A stretch of DNA of 64,000 bases, taken from Hasllibacter sp. MH4015. GTDB lineage: Bacteria > Pseudomonadota > Alphaproteobacteria > Rhodobacterales > Rhodobacteraceae. The position numbers were made by a program, and so were the translations under genes. Within the stretch, counting starts at the first letter, position 1. Each line of letters starts with the position of its first letter. Location of the stretch: contig NZ_JAHTBK010000001.1 of assembly GCF_020177575.1 (NCBI RefSeq), positions 2,539,875-2,603,874 on the forward strand, given 5' to 3'. The notes below the pieces were generated by a model, which made no database searches, was not told the DNA's origin, and saw nothing but the letters and a program-made list of their open reading frames with translations. This document shows, piece after piece, positions 1 to 7,217 of the stretch.

Positions 1-1
1 C

Positions 2-907
2 GACATCCTGCGGTTGTGGGTGGCGCAAACTGACTACACCGCCGACCAGCGGATCGGGCCGGAGATCCTGAAGGGGACGGCGGACAGCTATCGTCGCCTG
101 CGCAACACGATGCGGTTTCTTTTGGGCTCGCTGAGCGATTTCAGTGAGGCGGATCGGATGGACCCGGCGGACATGCCGGAATTGGAGCGCTGGGTGCTGC
201 ATCGCTTGGCCGAACTGGATCAAGTGGTGCGCGACGGCTACCGCGCCTTCGATTTCCAGGGCGTGTTCCAGGCGGTTTTCACTTTCGCCACCACGGACCT
301 CTCGGCCTTCTACTTCGATATCCGCAAGGACGCGCTTTACTGCGATGGCGACACGGCGCGGCGGCGGGCGGCACGAACGGTGCTGGATCTGCTGTTCCAC
401 CGGCTGACCACGTGGCTGGCCCCGATCCTTGTCTTCACGATGGAGGAGGTGTGGCTGGAACGCTTCCCGGGCGAGGACTCGTCAGTGCATCTGGTCGACA
501 TCCCCGAAACGCCCACCGATTGGGCCGACACGGCGTTGGCCGCGAAATGGGCGAAGGTCCGCTCCGCCCGGCGCGTGGTGACGGCGGCCTTGGAGGTGCA
601 GCGGCGCGACAAGGTGATCGGCGCCTCGCTCGAGGCCGCGCCGGTGGTCCATGTGGAAGATGGCACGGCACTGGAGGCGTTGAAATCGGTGGCGTTCGAG
701 GATATGGCAATCACGTCCGACATCTCACTGACGGCCGACCCCGCCCCGGCGGAGGCGTTCCGCCTGCCCGAGATCGAGGGGATCGGCGTCGTCTTCGAAA
801 AGGCCGAGGGGCAGAAATGCCAACGCTGCTGGAAGATCCTGCCCGACGTGGGCACCCATACCCATGAAGGTGTGTGCGGGCGGTGTGACGCGGCGCTTTC
901 GGCCTGA
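2..907 (+). CDS. ileS: Isoleucyl-tRNA synthetase, C-terminal part
   Basis: Cytoplasmic enzyme that charges tRNA-Ile. The frame is open from base 2 (first residues DILRLWVA, which in this family lie just after the KMSKS loop), so the gene begins outside the window and about 301 residues are visible. They cover the helical anticodon-binding domain and, in the last 30 residues, a four-cysteine zinc finger (CQRCW followed by CGRC) typical of bacterial IleS. The catalytic and editing domains must lie upstream. The gene ends 22 bases before a strong hairpin terminator, so it is the last gene of its transcript. Identification is secure; only the 5' part is missing. Confidence 0.97.
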   Translation, partial: DILRLWVAQTDYTADQRIGPEILKGTADSYRRLRNTMRFLLGSLSDFSEADRMDPADMPELERWVLHRLAELDQVVRDGYRAFDFQGVFQAVFTFATTDLSAFYFDIRKDALYCDGDTARRRAARTVLDLLFHRLTTWLAPILVFTMEEVWLERFPGEDSSVHLVDIPETPTDWADTALAAKWAKVRSARRVVTAALEVQRRDKVIGASLEAAPVVHVEDGTALEALKSVAFEDMAITSDISLTADPAPAEAFRLPEIEGIGVVFEKAEGQKCQRCWKILPDVGTHTHEGVCGRCDAALSA

Positions 908-929
908 CCCATCCCGCGATGCCTCAAGG

Positions 930-963
930 AACCGCGCCCCGCACCGGGCGCGGTTTTTCTTTT
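930..963 (+). terminator. Rho-independent terminator after ileS
   Basis: A perfect 10-bp stem (AACCGCGCCC paired with GGGCGCGGTT) with a 6-base loop, followed directly by TTTCTTTT. It lies 22 bases after the ileS stop codon and is the most convincing intrinsic terminator in the window. Confidence 0.9.
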
Positions 964-1084
964 CGCGTTGGGGTTCGGCAGCACACCGAGCCAAAGGCGC
1001 GCGCCAGCGCGGCCGTTGTGCCTTGGGTTTGTCGGGAGAGCGGCCTAGGTTTCCATGAAACGGAACCGCGAGGAGGCTGCAGCG

Positions 1085-1951
1085 ATGGCACGTCAGGAAG
1101 AATATACCCCGCCCAAGGTTTGGACCTGGGACAAGGAGAACGGGGGCGAATGGGCATCGCTCAACCGGCCCATCGCGGGCGCGACCCATGAGAAGGAGCT
1201 GCCGGTCGGCGAGCATCCGTTTCAGCTTTATTCCCTTGGCACACCCAACGGCGTGAAGGTCACGGTCCTGTTCGAGGAATTGTTGGAGGCGGGCTATTCC
1301 GATGCGGAATACGACGCGTGGCTGATCCGCATCGGGGATGGCGACCAATTCAGCAGCGGCTTCGTGGAGATCAATCCCAATTCCAAGATCCCCGCGCTGG
1401 TGGATCGCAGCGGGCCGTCGCCCGTGCGCGTCTTCGAGAGCGTCGCGATCATGCTGCACCTGGCCGAGAAGTTCGATGCCTTCCTCGGGCCCGCCGAGGC
1501 ACGGCCCGAATTGCTGTCCTGGCTGATGTGGCAGATGGGGTCCGCGCCGTTTCTGGGCGGCGGGTTCGGGCATTTCTACGCCTACGCGCCCTATCCGATG
1601 GAATATCCAATCAACCGCTACGCGATGGAGACCAAGCGGCAACTGGACGTGCTGAACCGGCATCTGGCCGAGAATGAGTGGATGGCGGGCGGCGCATACA
1701 CCATCGCCGATATGGCGATCTGGCCGTGGTACGGGCGCACGGTGATGGGCGAAAGCTACGACGCGGGGGAATTCCTGTCGGTGCATGAATACGAGCATGT
1801 CATCGAATGGGCCAAGCGGATCGAGGCGCGCCCGGGGGCCGCGCGCGGCAAGATGGTGAACCGCACTTCCGGCGAGCCGAGCGAGCAGCTGCGGGAGCGA
1901 CACTCGGCCGAGGATTTCGAGACGAAGACGCAGGACAAGATTGGATCGTGA
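1085..1951 (+). CDS. yghU: Glutathione S-transferase family protein, YghU type
   Basis: 288 residues, the same length as E. coli YghU and very similar throughout: KVWTWDKENGG near the start, the block QLYSLGTPNGVKVT, AWLIRIGDGDQFSSGF and NPNSKIPAL of the thioredoxin-like domain (about 40-130), then the helical GST domain with APFLGGGFGHF and YTIADMAIWPW. YghU uses glutathione in disulfide-bond reduction and peroxide reduction in the cytoplasm. I take ATG at 1085 because GAGGAGG lies about 10 bases upstream; an in-frame ATG at 1055 would add ten charged residues and has no such site. The next gene starts inside its last codons. Confidence 0.93.
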   Translation: MARQEEYTPPKVWTWDKENGGEWASLNRPIAGATHEKELPVGEHPFQLYSLGTPNGVKVTVLFEELLEAGYSDAEYDAWLIRIGDGDQFSSGFVEINPNSKIPALVDRSGPSPVRVFESVAIMLHLAEKFDAFLGPAEARPELLSWLMWQMGSAPFLGGGFGHFYAYAPYPMEYPINRYAMETKRQLDVLNRHLAENEWMAGGAYTIADMAIWPWYGRTVMGESYDAGEFLSVHEYEHVIEWAKRIEARPGAARGKMVNRTSGEPSEQLRERHSAEDFETKTQDKIGS

Positions 1952-2174
1952 CCGCGCGATCGCCGAGGCGCTGATGCGCCTTGCCGCGGAAAGGGCGGGG
2001 CGCAGCTTCTGTCCGTCGGAGGCCGCACGCGCGGTGGCCGAGGATTGGCGCCCCTTGATGGGCGACGTGCGGCGCGTGGCGGCGGAGATGGGTTTGCGCG
2101 CCACACAGGGCGGCGTTCGAGTCGATCCGCTGACCGCGCGCGGGCCGATCCGGTTGTCGCAAGATCCGGGTTGA
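1941..2174 (+). CDS. DUF3253 family protein
   Basis: 77 residues starting with TTG, overlapping the yghU-like gene by 11 bases in another frame, which suggests translational coupling. The protein matches my recollection of the DUF3253 family: FCPSEAARAV near the middle, WRPLM, and a C-terminal VDPLTARGPIRL. The fold looks like a small winged-helix, but no biochemical role is known to me. It is probably co-transcribed with the flanking small genes. Confidence 0.75.
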   Translation: MDRDRAIAEALMRLAAERAGRSFCPSEAARAVAEDWRPLMGDVRRVAAEMGLRATQGGVRVDPLTARGPIRLSQDPG

Positions 2175-2205
2175 TCGTTCGTGCCGTCGGGCGCAGGTTT
2201 GGCCC

Positions 2206-2568
2206 ATGACCTGGAAACCCGAGGGCTATACAAGCCTTGCCCCCTATCTGATCGTGCCCGACCCGGACGGCGTCCTGGCGTTTTGCGAGGCCGCCTTCGG
2301 CGCGGAGCGGCTGCGGGTGATCCGGGAGGGCGACCGGGTGGTCCACGCGGAATGTCGGATCGACGACACGGTGCTGATGATCGGCGGGGCCGACGGGCCA
2401 CCCGCGCATCTGCACCTTTACCTGCCGGACCCGGACGCGGCCTTCGCCCGCGCCGTGGAGGCGGGGGCCAAAGAAGTTCAGCCGGTGCAGGACCAGGGCG
2501 ACGGGGACCGGAGGGGCGGCCTGCAATCCCGTGACGGGACCACGTGGTGGCTGGCGCGACAGGTATGA
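2206..2568 (+). CDS. VOC (glyoxalase/bleomycin-resistance fold) protein
   Basis: 120 residues resembling the PhnB-like branch of the VOC superfamily: an N-terminal SLAPYLIVPD strand, AFCEAAFGAE helix, and HLHLYLPDPDAAFARAVEAGA in the second half, ending with DGTTWWLA. Such proteins form dimers with a metal or ligand pocket; the substrate cannot be told from the sequence. The stop codon overlaps the start of the following methyltransferase as ATGA (2565-2568), so both are likely translated together. Confidence 0.85.
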   Translation: MTWKPEGYTSLAPYLIVPDPDGVLAFCEAAFGAERLRVIREGDRVVHAECRIDDTVLMIGGADGPPAHLHLYLPDPDAAFARAVEAGAKEVQPVQDQGDGDRRGGLQSRDGTTWWLARQV

Positions 2569-3017
2569 GGTGTTCGGTCGAAACGCCACTTGGCCCGGTC
2601 AGGTTGGAGGAAGCGGACGGCGCCATCGTGCGCGCCGGTTGGGGCCGGGTGGAGGCACCGGATGATAGCCCGCTGTTGCGGGAAACGGTGGCCGAATTGC
2701 AGGCCTATTTCGACGGACGATTGACGCGGTTCAGCGTGCCCGTGCGTCACGGGCGGAACGATGCGACGGGCCGGGTCTTCGACGCCATGCGCGCCATTCC
2801 GATGGGAGAGACGCGGAGTTACGGCGACGTCGCGAAGGACGTCGGACTGCCCGCGCAGGCGGTCGGACAGGCTTGCGGCGCGAACCGCATCCCGATCCTG
2901 ATCCCGTGTCATCGCATTTTGGGATCGAACGGCCTTGGCGGGTTTTCCGCGCCGGGGGGTGTGGAAACAAAAGTATGGCTTTTGCGACATGAAGGCGCGG
3001 CCAGCTTGCTGATATAG
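2565..3017 (+). CDS. ogt: Methylated-DNA--protein-cysteine methyltransferase
   Basis: 150-residue suicide repair protein that moves an alkyl group from O6-alkylguanine in DNA onto its own cysteine. The active-site motif PCHR is seen with Cys115, preceded by the helix-turn-helix with YGDVAKDVGLPAQAVGQACGANR (shortened here) and followed by GSNGLGGFSAPGG. The start at 2565 overlaps the preceding stop as ATGA; an upstream in-frame GTG at 2544 would add seven residues. There is no Ada regulatory domain, so this is the stand-alone Ogt/MGMT type. Confidence 0.93.
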   Translation: MRCSVETPLGPVRLEEADGAIVRAGWGRVEAPDDSPLLRETVAELQAYFDGRLTRFSVPVRHGRNDATGRVFDAMRAIPMGETRSYGDVAKDVGLPAQAVGQACGANRIPILIPCHRILGSNGLGGFSAPGGVETKVWLLRHEGAASLLI

Positions 3018-3066
3018 GCCGGATCGTTGCACATCCCTGTGATCCTTAGCGCGTTATCCACAGGGC

Positions 3067-3819
3067 TCAGGTCGACGCATCGGGCCACGTGACACCGGCA
3101 TCACCGGCCTGCATCGGCCCTTTCGCGCGGTCAAAACGGAGGAATGCGATGCCCTGCCCGTTGGCTTGCGTGTAGAGCGTGCCGACGGATTTCTCACCGG
3201 CGAGGATATCCGTTCCGACCGGCGCGGTCCCGGCCACGTCCACGGTCACGAGGCCCTTGCGAAGTTCCGTCTTGTGTTTCATGCGGGCCGTCACCTCCTG
3301 ACCCACGTAACAGCCCTTGCGGTGGTCCACGCCGGACAGCCGGTCGAACCCGGCCTCGAGGATGTAGGTGTCGTTGGGGATCAGCTCCACATTCGTTTCG
3401 GGGATGCAGGCGGCCACGCGGATCGCGTTCCAGTCGATGGCGGGATCGCCCCCGTCCACACCGTAAGCGCGCCATCCAAGCGACGGGTCGCGGGGATCGG
3501 CAAAGGCCCCCTCGGGCGCTTCGCCCAGACCGCGCGCGACGCTCACGCCCGCCTCCTCAATCACCACATCCGCGCGCAGGCGGTACATCGACAGGCGCTG
3601 CACGAGCGCGGGAGCGAGGTCGGACGTCACGTCGAGCAGCAGATCGTCCCCCCGGTCGAGCAGGAAGAAGTCGGCCAGGTATTTGCCCTGGGGTGTCAGC
3701 AGCGCCGAATAGGTCAGCCCCGCGCCGGGATCGCGCGTCACAAGGCCTTGGAGAAACCCGTGCGCATCGGCCCCCGCAATCCGCAACACCGTCCTGTCAT
3801 TCGCCCGTTCACCGACCAT
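3067..3819 (-). CDS. ygfZ: YgfZ/GcvT-like folate-binding protein
   Basis: 250 residues. The signature KGCYVGQE at residues 168-175 identifies the YgfZ family, which acts with tetrahydrofolate in repair or maturation of certain iron-sulfur enzymes, including the radical-SAM protein MiaB. The N-terminal half (HGFLQGLVTRD, LLTPQGKYLADF) matches the GcvT-like fold. Shorter than E. coli YgfZ (about 326 residues), as is usual in alphaproteobacteria. It is transcribed away from the neighbouring aminotransferase gene across a 121-base divergent region that holds an inverted repeat. Confidence 0.92.
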   Translation of the reverse strand: MVGERANDRTVLRIAGADAHGFLQGLVTRDPGAGLTYSALLTPQGKYLADFFLLDRGDDLLLDVTSDLAPALVQRLSMYRLRADVVIEEAGVSVARGLGEAPEGAFADPRDPSLGWRAYGVDGGDPAIDWNAIRVAACIPETNVELIPNDTYILEAGFDRLSGVDHRKGCYVGQEVTARMKHKTELRKGLVTVDVAGTAPVGTDILAGEKSVGTLYTQANGQGIAFLRFDRAKGPMQAGDAGVTWPDAST

Positions 3820-3836
3820 GTGGTCTTCCCCCGTTG

Positions 3837-3856
3837 ATAGCTCACATCACAGCTAT
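3837..3856. promoter_or_regulatory. Inverted repeat between ygfZ and the aminotransferase gene
   Basis: ATAGCT, 8 bases, AGCTAT: a perfect 6-bp inverted repeat in the 121-base divergent gap, 18 bases from the ygfZ start codon. It could be an operator for either gene; no regulator is suggested by the neighbourhood. Confidence 0.3.
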
Positions 3857-3940
3857 TCATTACCCGGGCCGCCCGCAACATTGACCGCCCCGTGGGGCCG
3901 CGATACCTCTGCGATCACGACCTTCCCCCCGGAGCCGCCC

Positions 3941-5131
3941 ATGACCCTTTCCAACGGACGCCACTACCTTGCCATTCCCGGCCCCTCGGTCATGCCGGAC
4001 CGGGTGTTGCAGGCGATGCACCGCCCCGCGCCGAACATCTATCGCGGGGAATTGGTGGACATGGTCGCCACCATCGTGCCGGACCTCAAGGCGGTCGCGC
4101 GCACCCGGCATCACGTCGCCATGTATATCTGCAACGGCCACGGCGTCTGGGAAGCGGCGCTGATGAACACGTTCAGCCGGGGCGATAAGGTTCTGGCCCT
4201 GTGTACCGGGCGGTTCGGCACCGGATGGGGCCAGATGGCCGCCGATCTGGGGATCGAGGTGGAATGGCTCGATTTCGGATACCAGTCGGACGTGGATACG
4301 GCCCGGGTGGCGGAGGTTCTGGCGGCGGATACGGCGCACCGGATCAAGGGTATCCTGACGGTTCAGGTGGACACCTCCACCTCCGTGAAGAACGACATCC
4401 CCGGGCTGCGCGCCTGTCTGGACGAGGCGGGGCATCCGGCGCTTCTGCTGTCGGACAATATCGCGTGCCTGGGCTGTGACGAGTTCCAAATGGACGACTG
4501 GGGCGTCGACGTGATGATTACCGGCTCCCAAAAGGGGCTGATGACGCCGCCGGGCATGGGGTTCGTTTATTTCAACGACAGGGCGGACGCGGCGCGGGGC
4601 CGCGCCGATCTGGTGACGCCCTACTGGGATTGGCGCCCGCGCGTCGATCCGGACTATTTCTACCGCTATTTTTGCGGCACTGCGCCGACCCACCACCTCT
4701 ATGGCCTGCGCGTCGCGCTCGACATGCTGGTCCACGAGGAAGGGGTGGAGGCCGCCTGGAGACGCCACGCGGTCCTCGCCGAAGCGATCTGGACCGCGCT
4801 GGAGGTCTGGGGCCAGGCCGGCCCGACGCGGCCCAACGTGACCGAACGGGAGAAGCGTTCCAACGCGGTAACGCTGGTGAATTTCGGCCCCGGCAACGGC
4901 CTGCGCCTGCGCGATTGGATGGAGCACAATTACGGCGTGACACTCGGCATCCCGTTGGAGGGGATGGAAAATCCCGACGATTACCTGCGCATCGGCCATA
5001 TGGGCCACGTCAACGGGCAGATGGTGATGGGGGTTCTGGCAGGCCTGCAAGCGGGGATGAGCGCGCTGCAAATCCCGCACGGCCCCACGGGGATGGAAGC
5101 CGCGATGAAAGTGATCGCGGAGGCCGCCTAA
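3941..5131 (+). CDS. Class V PLP aminotransferase, serine/alanine-glyoxylate type
   Basis: 396 residues of a fold-type I, class V aminotransferase. The PLP-binding lysine is in the motif GSQKGLMTPPGMGF (Lys198), and the Asp that holds the pyridine nitrogen is in SDNIACLGCD (Asp172). The N-terminal AIPGPSVMPDRVL and NIYRGELVD segments are those of alanine-glyoxylate / serine-glyoxylate / aspartate-type enzymes (SgaA, AGXT). It probably transfers amino groups to glyoxylate or another small oxo acid in the cytoplasm. The start at 3941 follows GGAGCC; a longer frame from 3818 would run across the divergent promoter region. Its 3' end overlaps the next, oppositely oriented gene by 4 bases. Confidence 0.87.
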   Translation: MTLSNGRHYLAIPGPSVMPDRVLQAMHRPAPNIYRGELVDMVATIVPDLKAVARTRHHVAMYICNGHGVWEAALMNTFSRGDKVLALCTGRFGTGWGQMAADLGIEVEWLDFGYQSDVDTARVAEVLAADTAHRIKGILTVQVDTSTSVKNDIPGLRACLDEAGHPALLLSDNIACLGCDEFQMDDWGVDVMITGSQKGLMTPPGMGFVYFNDRADAARGRADLVTPYWDWRPRVDPDYFYRYFCGTAPTHHLYGLRVALDMLVHEEGVEAAWRRHAVLAEAIWTALEVWGQAGPTRPNVTEREKRSNAVTLVNFGPGNGLRLRDWMEHNYGVTLGIPLEGMENPDDYLRIGHMGHVNGQMVMGVLAGLQAGMSALQIPHGPTGMEAAMKVIAEAA

Positions 5132-6231
5132 CCCGCCGCCTGCAACGCGACCGGAAGCGCCTTCGCGAAAGCGTCGAGCGTGCTGTCCGGCCCGCAGGAG
5201 ACCCGAATGCAGCGGTCCTGCGGGGCGACAAATGGCATGCGCACGAAAACCCCCTCCGCCACAAGACTGCCGAGCACGGCGCGCGCGAAATCACCGTCGC
5301 GCCCGCAATCAATCGTTACGAAATTCGTGGCCGAGGGCAGCGCCACCAGCCCGTTATCCGCCGCAATCGCTCCGATCCGGTCGCGCGCGGCGGCGATGCG
5401 CGAAACGGTGTCGCGCAGGTAATCCTGATCCGCCAGGGCCGCCAAGGCCGCGGCCTGCGCCACGCGACCCATGCCGAAATGGTTGCGGATCTTGTTGAAG
5501 GCGGTGATGAACGGCTCCGCCGCCAACCCGTATCCCACGCGCATCCCCGCAAGTCCGTAGGCCTTGGAGAAAGTCCGAAACCGGATGACCCGGGGATGGG
5601 TGAGGTCGAGTGGAGGTATCACCCCGCCCGGCGCGGTGTCGGCATAGGCCTCATCCAGCGCCAGCACGCAGCCCTTGGGAAGGTCCGCGATCATGCGCTG
5701 GACCACATCTGCCCCGTGCCAGGAGCCCATCGGATTATCGGGATTGGCGAAGTAGACCAGCTTGGCATCGACCGCCACCGCCTTGGCGATCAGGGCGTCG
5801 GGGTCTTCGTGGTCGCCGTTGTAGGGCACTTTGTGGAGCACCCCGCCGAACCCCGCGACGTGGTAATTGAAGGTCGGGTAAGCCCCGTCCGAGGTCACGA
5901 CGGCGTCGCCCTCATCCACCAGCAGGCGCACCAGATAGCCGAGAAGGCCGTCGATCCCCTCCCCCACCACGACATTGCCTTGCGCCACCCCGTGATGGGT
6001 GGCGAGGGCCGCGCGCAGATCGTGGACTTCCGGGTCGCCGTACATCCATGCGCCGCTCGCGGCCTCCGCGATGGCGGACAGGACCTTGGGCGACGGGCCG
6101 AAAACGCTTTCGTTGGCGCCCAGGCGTGCGGCGAAGGGCGCGCCCCGCGCCCGTTCCTGCGTCTCCGGCCCAACAAAGGGGACGGAGGCGGGCAGCGATC
6201 GGACGAGCGGGGTGTAGCGCGGTTCTGACAT
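5128..6231 (-). CDS. Class I/II PLP aminotransferase, histidinol-phosphate aminotransferase-like
   Basis: 367 residues. The PLP lysine is in FSKAYGLAGMRVGYG (Lys223), with the pocket motifs ANPDNP (162-167) and ALDEAY (Asp193). The architecture is that of HisC (histidinol phosphate + 2-oxoglutarate to imidazole acetol phosphate + glutamate), but many such paralogues act on aromatic or other amino acids, and there are no his genes nearby, so the substrate is uncertain. The gene converges on the preceding aminotransferase, with the two stop regions overlapping. Confidence 0.85.
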   Translation of the reverse strand: MSEPRYTPLVRSLPASVPFVGPETQERARGAPFAARLGANESVFGPSPKVLSAIAEAASGAWMYGDPEVHDLRAALATHHGVAQGNVVVGEGIDGLLGYLVRLLVDEGDAVVTSDGAYPTFNYHVAGFGGVLHKVPYNGDHEDPDALIAKAVAVDAKLVYFANPDNPMGSWHGADVVQRMIADLPKGCVLALDEAYADTAPGGVIPPLDLTHPRVIRFRTFSKAYGLAGMRVGYGLAAEPFITAFNKIRNHFGMGRVAQAAALAALADQDYLRDTVSRIAAARDRIGAIAADNGLVALPSATNFVTIDCGRDGDFARAVLGSLVAEGVFVRMPFVAPQDRCIRVSCGPDSTLDAFAKALPVALQAAG

Positions 6232-6294
6232 GGGCGTCAGCGTTTGCGGATTTTTCCCCGCCCTGCAAGGGGCGGACGGGATTATCTATTGCCC

Positions 6295-6474
6295 ATGACC
6301 CGAACCAACCGTCGCCAATTCCTGATCCTGTCGGCCGCTGCCGCAACCGCCGCGCGGCTTGCGCCCGTCGTCGCCACACGGGCCGCGCAATCTCCGGCGG
6401 GGCGGCGCGTATTGACGCTTGTCTACGACAAGGGCGTTGGCATGATGCGGGCGGTGGACCGCTTGGTGCCTTAA
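6295..6474 (+). CDS. Small protein with twin-arginine-like N terminus
   Basis: 59 residues beginning MTRTNRRQFLILSAAAA: an RRQFL twin-arginine-type motif followed by an alanine-rich hydrophobic stretch (about residues 9-30). The remaining 28 residues contain RRVLTLVYDKGVGMMRAVDRLVP with no recognisable domain. It begins 63 bases from the aminotransferase start on the opposite strand and ends in a 4-base tail-to-tail overlap with the SH3 gene (6471-6474). Probably exported or membrane-held; function unknown. Reality is supported by the clean signal and by the fit between its neighbours, not by homology that I can name. Confidence 0.6.
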   Translation: MTRTNRRQFLILSAAAATAARLAPVVATRAAQSPAGRRVLTLVYDKGVGMMRAVDRLVP

Positions 6475-6833
6475 TACGCATCCTCGGTCAGGAAGCGGCG
6501 GTTCACCCAACCGCGCTGATACCCGTTCCAGACGACAAGGCACCAGGTGGGATAATTGTTCAGCTGCTGCTGCAAGGCGGGGCTTAGCGCGAAATATTGC
6601 TGCTGGGTCACGGTGGGAGTGCAGAATTCGATCTGGATGCCACGGGCGTTATGGGGCAGCGCGTCGATGGAGAAGTAGTTTGTTCCGGGGCCGACGCGGA
6701 CATTTAGGACGTCGTAGGAGGCGACGTTGTGCACACGCCACGCATCGGGGCCATCGGCGGTGGCATGGGCGGCGGGGGCTGCGGCGGCGAACAGGGTCGC
6801 GATCAATGCGAGTTTGGCAAAAACGGCTTTCAT
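6471..6833 (-). CDS. Exported SH3-domain protein
   Basis: 120 residues with a Sec signal peptide (MKAVFAKLALIATLFAAAAPAAHA, cleavage near residue 24; shown here only as a description of positions 1-24). The mature part has the bacterial SH3 pattern VLNVRVGPGTNYFSIDALP (about 42-60) and WCLVVWNGYQRGWVNRRFL at the end, with two cysteines that could form a disulfide. Such domains bind peptides, often in the cell wall. Likely periplasmic. No operon partner is evident. Confidence 0.85.
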   Translation of the reverse strand: MKAVFAKLALIATLFAAAAPAAHATADGPDAWRVHNVASYDVLNVRVGPGTNYFSIDALPHNARGIQIEFCTPTVTQQQYFALSPALQQQLNNYPTWCLVVWNGYQRGWVNRRFLTEDAY

Positions 6834-6924
6834 GGCTGGAATCCTCGAAGAAGGTGCAATCTGGCGGGAGTGTGCCGCCCAAACCTATTCGAGGCAATGG
6901 AGGGTTTCCCGAAGCCCGCGCGGG

Positions 6925-7146
6925 TCAGAGGATCGGCAGAAGCGCCTCGACCATCTGGCCCAGTTGCACAAGCGCCGGATCGGCGATGCCCGCGTTGCGC
7001 CCGTCGGACCGGTGCAGGCCCATACCCATCGTGCGCACTTCGCAAGCCGCGATGGCGGCGGCAACGAAGGTGACGATGCCCAACAGGCCGCGCCGGGGGA
7101 GCGGGGCGAAAAGCTGCCGGATCATGAGTGAATTGAGCCTGTCCAT
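6925..7146 (-). CDS. Small hypothetical protein with one membrane segment
   Basis: 73 residues with one hydrophobic segment (GLLGIVTFVAAAIAA, about 20-34) and an acidic-neutral C-terminal half ending MVEALLPIL. I recognise no family. It lies between the SH3 gene and valS on the same strand. There is no clear Shine-Dalgarno site before the ATG. It is included because the region is otherwise empty and the composition is protein-like. Confidence 0.45.
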   Translation of the reverse strand: MDRLNSLMIRQLFAPLPRRGLLGIVTFVAAAIAACEVRTMGMGLHRSDGRNAGIADPALVQLGQMVEALLPIL

Positions 7147-7217
7147 GGGGGCCTTTTGCCATCGCGCGCGTAGAAACGCGATGGCGGGAACCCTTACCCC
7201 TCGCTTGTCAGCAAGGA

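Noticed and set aside
725-2626. Long minus-strand open frame (633 codons) across ileS end, yghU and small genes
   Set aside because: It lies opposite several well-supported genes and its translation is Arg/Pro-rich, typical of antisense frames in G+C-rich DNA.
4630-6228. 532-codon plus-strand frame opposite the HisC-like gene
   Set aside because: Crosses two real aminotransferase genes in the wrong frame; composition is not protein-like.
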